Made by a program: the position numbers and the translations under genes. Shown piece after piece: positions 13,156 through 14,059 of a stretch of 14,059 nucleotides of DNA; positions within the stretch are counted from its first letter, which is position 1, and every line of letters begins with the position of its first letter. The notes beneath the pieces were generated by a model. The model was given only the letters and a program-made list of their open reading frames with translations. It was not told the DNA's origin and ran no database searches. The stretch comes from Clostridia bacterium (GTDB taxonomy: Bacteria; Bacillota; Clostridia; Oscillospirales; Acutalibacteraceae), in NCBI GenBank assembly GCA_017631705.1, contig JAGBSU010000100.1, forward strand, positions 1 through 14,059, written 5' to 3'.

Positions 13156-14059
13156 ATGGACATGAAATCGGATTATTCTGACGTTTCTTTTCAAAACAAC
13201 GGCAAATTAAAACTGCTCATTATCGTCGGCACACGGCCGGAAATCATTCGGTTAGCAGCGGTTATCAACAAATGCCGTCAATATTTTGATTGCATTTTAG
13301 CACATACCGGTCAAAACTACGATTATAACCTAAACGGTATCTTTTTCCGTGACTTGGGCTTAAAAGACCCGGATGTCTACATGGATGCCGTGGGCGATGA
13401 TTTGGGTGCTACCGTCGGCAATATCATCAACTGCTCCTATAAACTGATGGCACAAATCAAGCCGGATGCCATGTTGATTTTGGGCGATACTAATTCTTGC
13501 CTTTCCGCCATTCCTGCCAAACGCTTGCATATTCCGATTTTTCACATGGAAGCAGGCAATCGTTGCAAGGATGAATGCTTGCCGGAAGAAACCAATCGCC
13601 GCATTGTGGATATTATTTCCGATGTGAACTTGGCGTATTCCGAGCACGCCCGTAAATATTTACACGAATGCGGCCTTCCCAAAGAACGCGTGTATGTCAC
13701 CGGTTCGCCGATGGCAGAGGTGCTGCACAATAACTTAGCAGCTATTGAAGCGTCGGATGTTCATGCCCGTTTAGGTTTGGAAAAAGGAAAATATATTCTC
13801 CTTTCCGCCCACCGAGAGGAAAATATTGATACCGAAAAGAACTTCTTGTCGTTGTTTACCGCTATCAACAAAATGGCAGAAAAATACGACATGCCGATTT
13901 TATATTCGTGCCATCCCCGTTCCCGCAACCGCTTGGAAAAAAGCGGCTTTGTGTTGGATAAACGTGTTATTCAAAACGAACCGCTGGGATTCCATGACTA
14001 TAATTGCTTGCAAATGAATGCCTTCTGTTGCGTTTCCGATTCCGGCACCTTACCGGAAG
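13156..14059 (+). CDS. capG: UDP-N-acetyl-L-fucosamine-forming 2-epimerase, CapG/FnlC/WbjD type (partial, cut by the window end)
   Basis: The first 301 codons of a non-hydrolysing UDP-GlcNAc 2-epimerase-family enzyme are present; about 75 residues at the C-terminus lie beyond the window. Family motifs are IIVGTRPEIIRLAAVI (22-37), AHTGQNYD (49-56), LGDTNS (109-114), HMEAGNRCKDECLPEETNRR (130-149), SAHREENID (217-225), SCHPRSRNRLE and VSDSGTLPE at the cut end. After CapE and CapF, this enzyme inverts C2 to give UDP-N-acetyl-L-fucosamine. GAGGTG (13144-13149) stands 6 bases before the ATG at 13156, better placed than for the ATG at 13162. An N-terminal extension of about 17 residues before the first strand is slightly unusual. 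Its neighbours, not the family alone, support the L-fucosamine assignment over the WecB/MnaA reaction. Confidence 0.93.
   Translation, partial: MDMKSDYSDVSFQNNGKLKLLIIVGTRPEIIRLAAVINKCRQYFDCILAHTGQNYDYNLNGIFFRDLGLKDPDVYMDAVGDDLGATVGNIINCSYKLMAQIKPDAMLILGDTNSCLSAIPAKRLHIPIFHMEAGNRCKDECLPEETNRRIVDIISDVNLAYSEHARKYLHECGLPKERVYVTGSPMAEVLHNNLAAIEASDVHARLGLEKGKYILLSAHREENIDTEKNFLSLFTAINKMAEKYDMPILYSCHPRSRNRLEKSGFVLDKRVIQNEPLGFHDYNCLQMNAFCCVSDSGTLPE

Overview
The window looks like the chromosome of an anaerobic, low-to-medium GC member of the Bacillota, most likely a Clostridia. The evidence is strong purine-rich Shine-Dalgarno sites, textbook sigma-A type promoters (TTGACA, 17 bp, TATAAT-like) and a clostridial glutamate-fermentation gene set. 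I cannot name the species from sequence alone.

Region 1 (1-6320) is a glutamate catabolism locus of the methylaspartate pathway. A class I fumarase beta-type subunit (8-574) is followed by a GntR-family regulator with its own promoter, operator and terminator (603-1676). Next comes a tightly packed operon, glmS-glmL-glmE-mal (promoter 1691-1719, terminator 6291-6319). GlmS and GlmE form the B12-dependent glutamate mutase, GlmL is its reactivating ATPase, and methylaspartate ammonia-lyase turns 3-methylaspartate into mesaconate and ammonia. The first gene may encode the small subunit of the next enzyme, mesaconate hydratase. The regulator promoter and the glm promoter share the 14-mer GGTATATAACAATT, so the GntR protein is the obvious local repressor.

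Region 2 (6320-9260) is a patchwork of single genes and broken pieces. It holds the first codons of an AbrB/SpoVT-like gene on the minus strand, two inverted-repeat elements, a strong promoter with no clear gene directly behind it, an intact ThuA-like gene, an orphan ribosome binding site, a shared bidirectional terminator, a minus-strand 1-phosphofructokinase-family kinase, and the C-terminal remnant of an SGNH/GDSL hydrolase. The stretch reads as a zone of repeated deletion or recombination between two metabolic loci.

Region 3 (9120-14059, continuing past the window) starts a surface polysaccharide operon. A promoter and a leader hairpin precede a membrane phosphoglycosyl transferase. A 23-codon stump of a lost WbuB-like glycosyltransferase follows, then three enzymes that convert UDP-GlcNAc to UDP-N-acetyl-L-fucosamine (CapE/FnlA, CapF/FnlB, CapG/FnlC). 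The last of these is cut by the window end. A terminator-like hairpin sits between capF and capG and may tune expression.

I saw no tRNA, rRNA, CRISPR array, intact transposase or phage gene. The known parts belong to described pathways. The less ordinary material is the shared operator motif (including a possible third copy upstream of the kinase), the possible mesaconase link, and the gene fragments that record past rearrangement.
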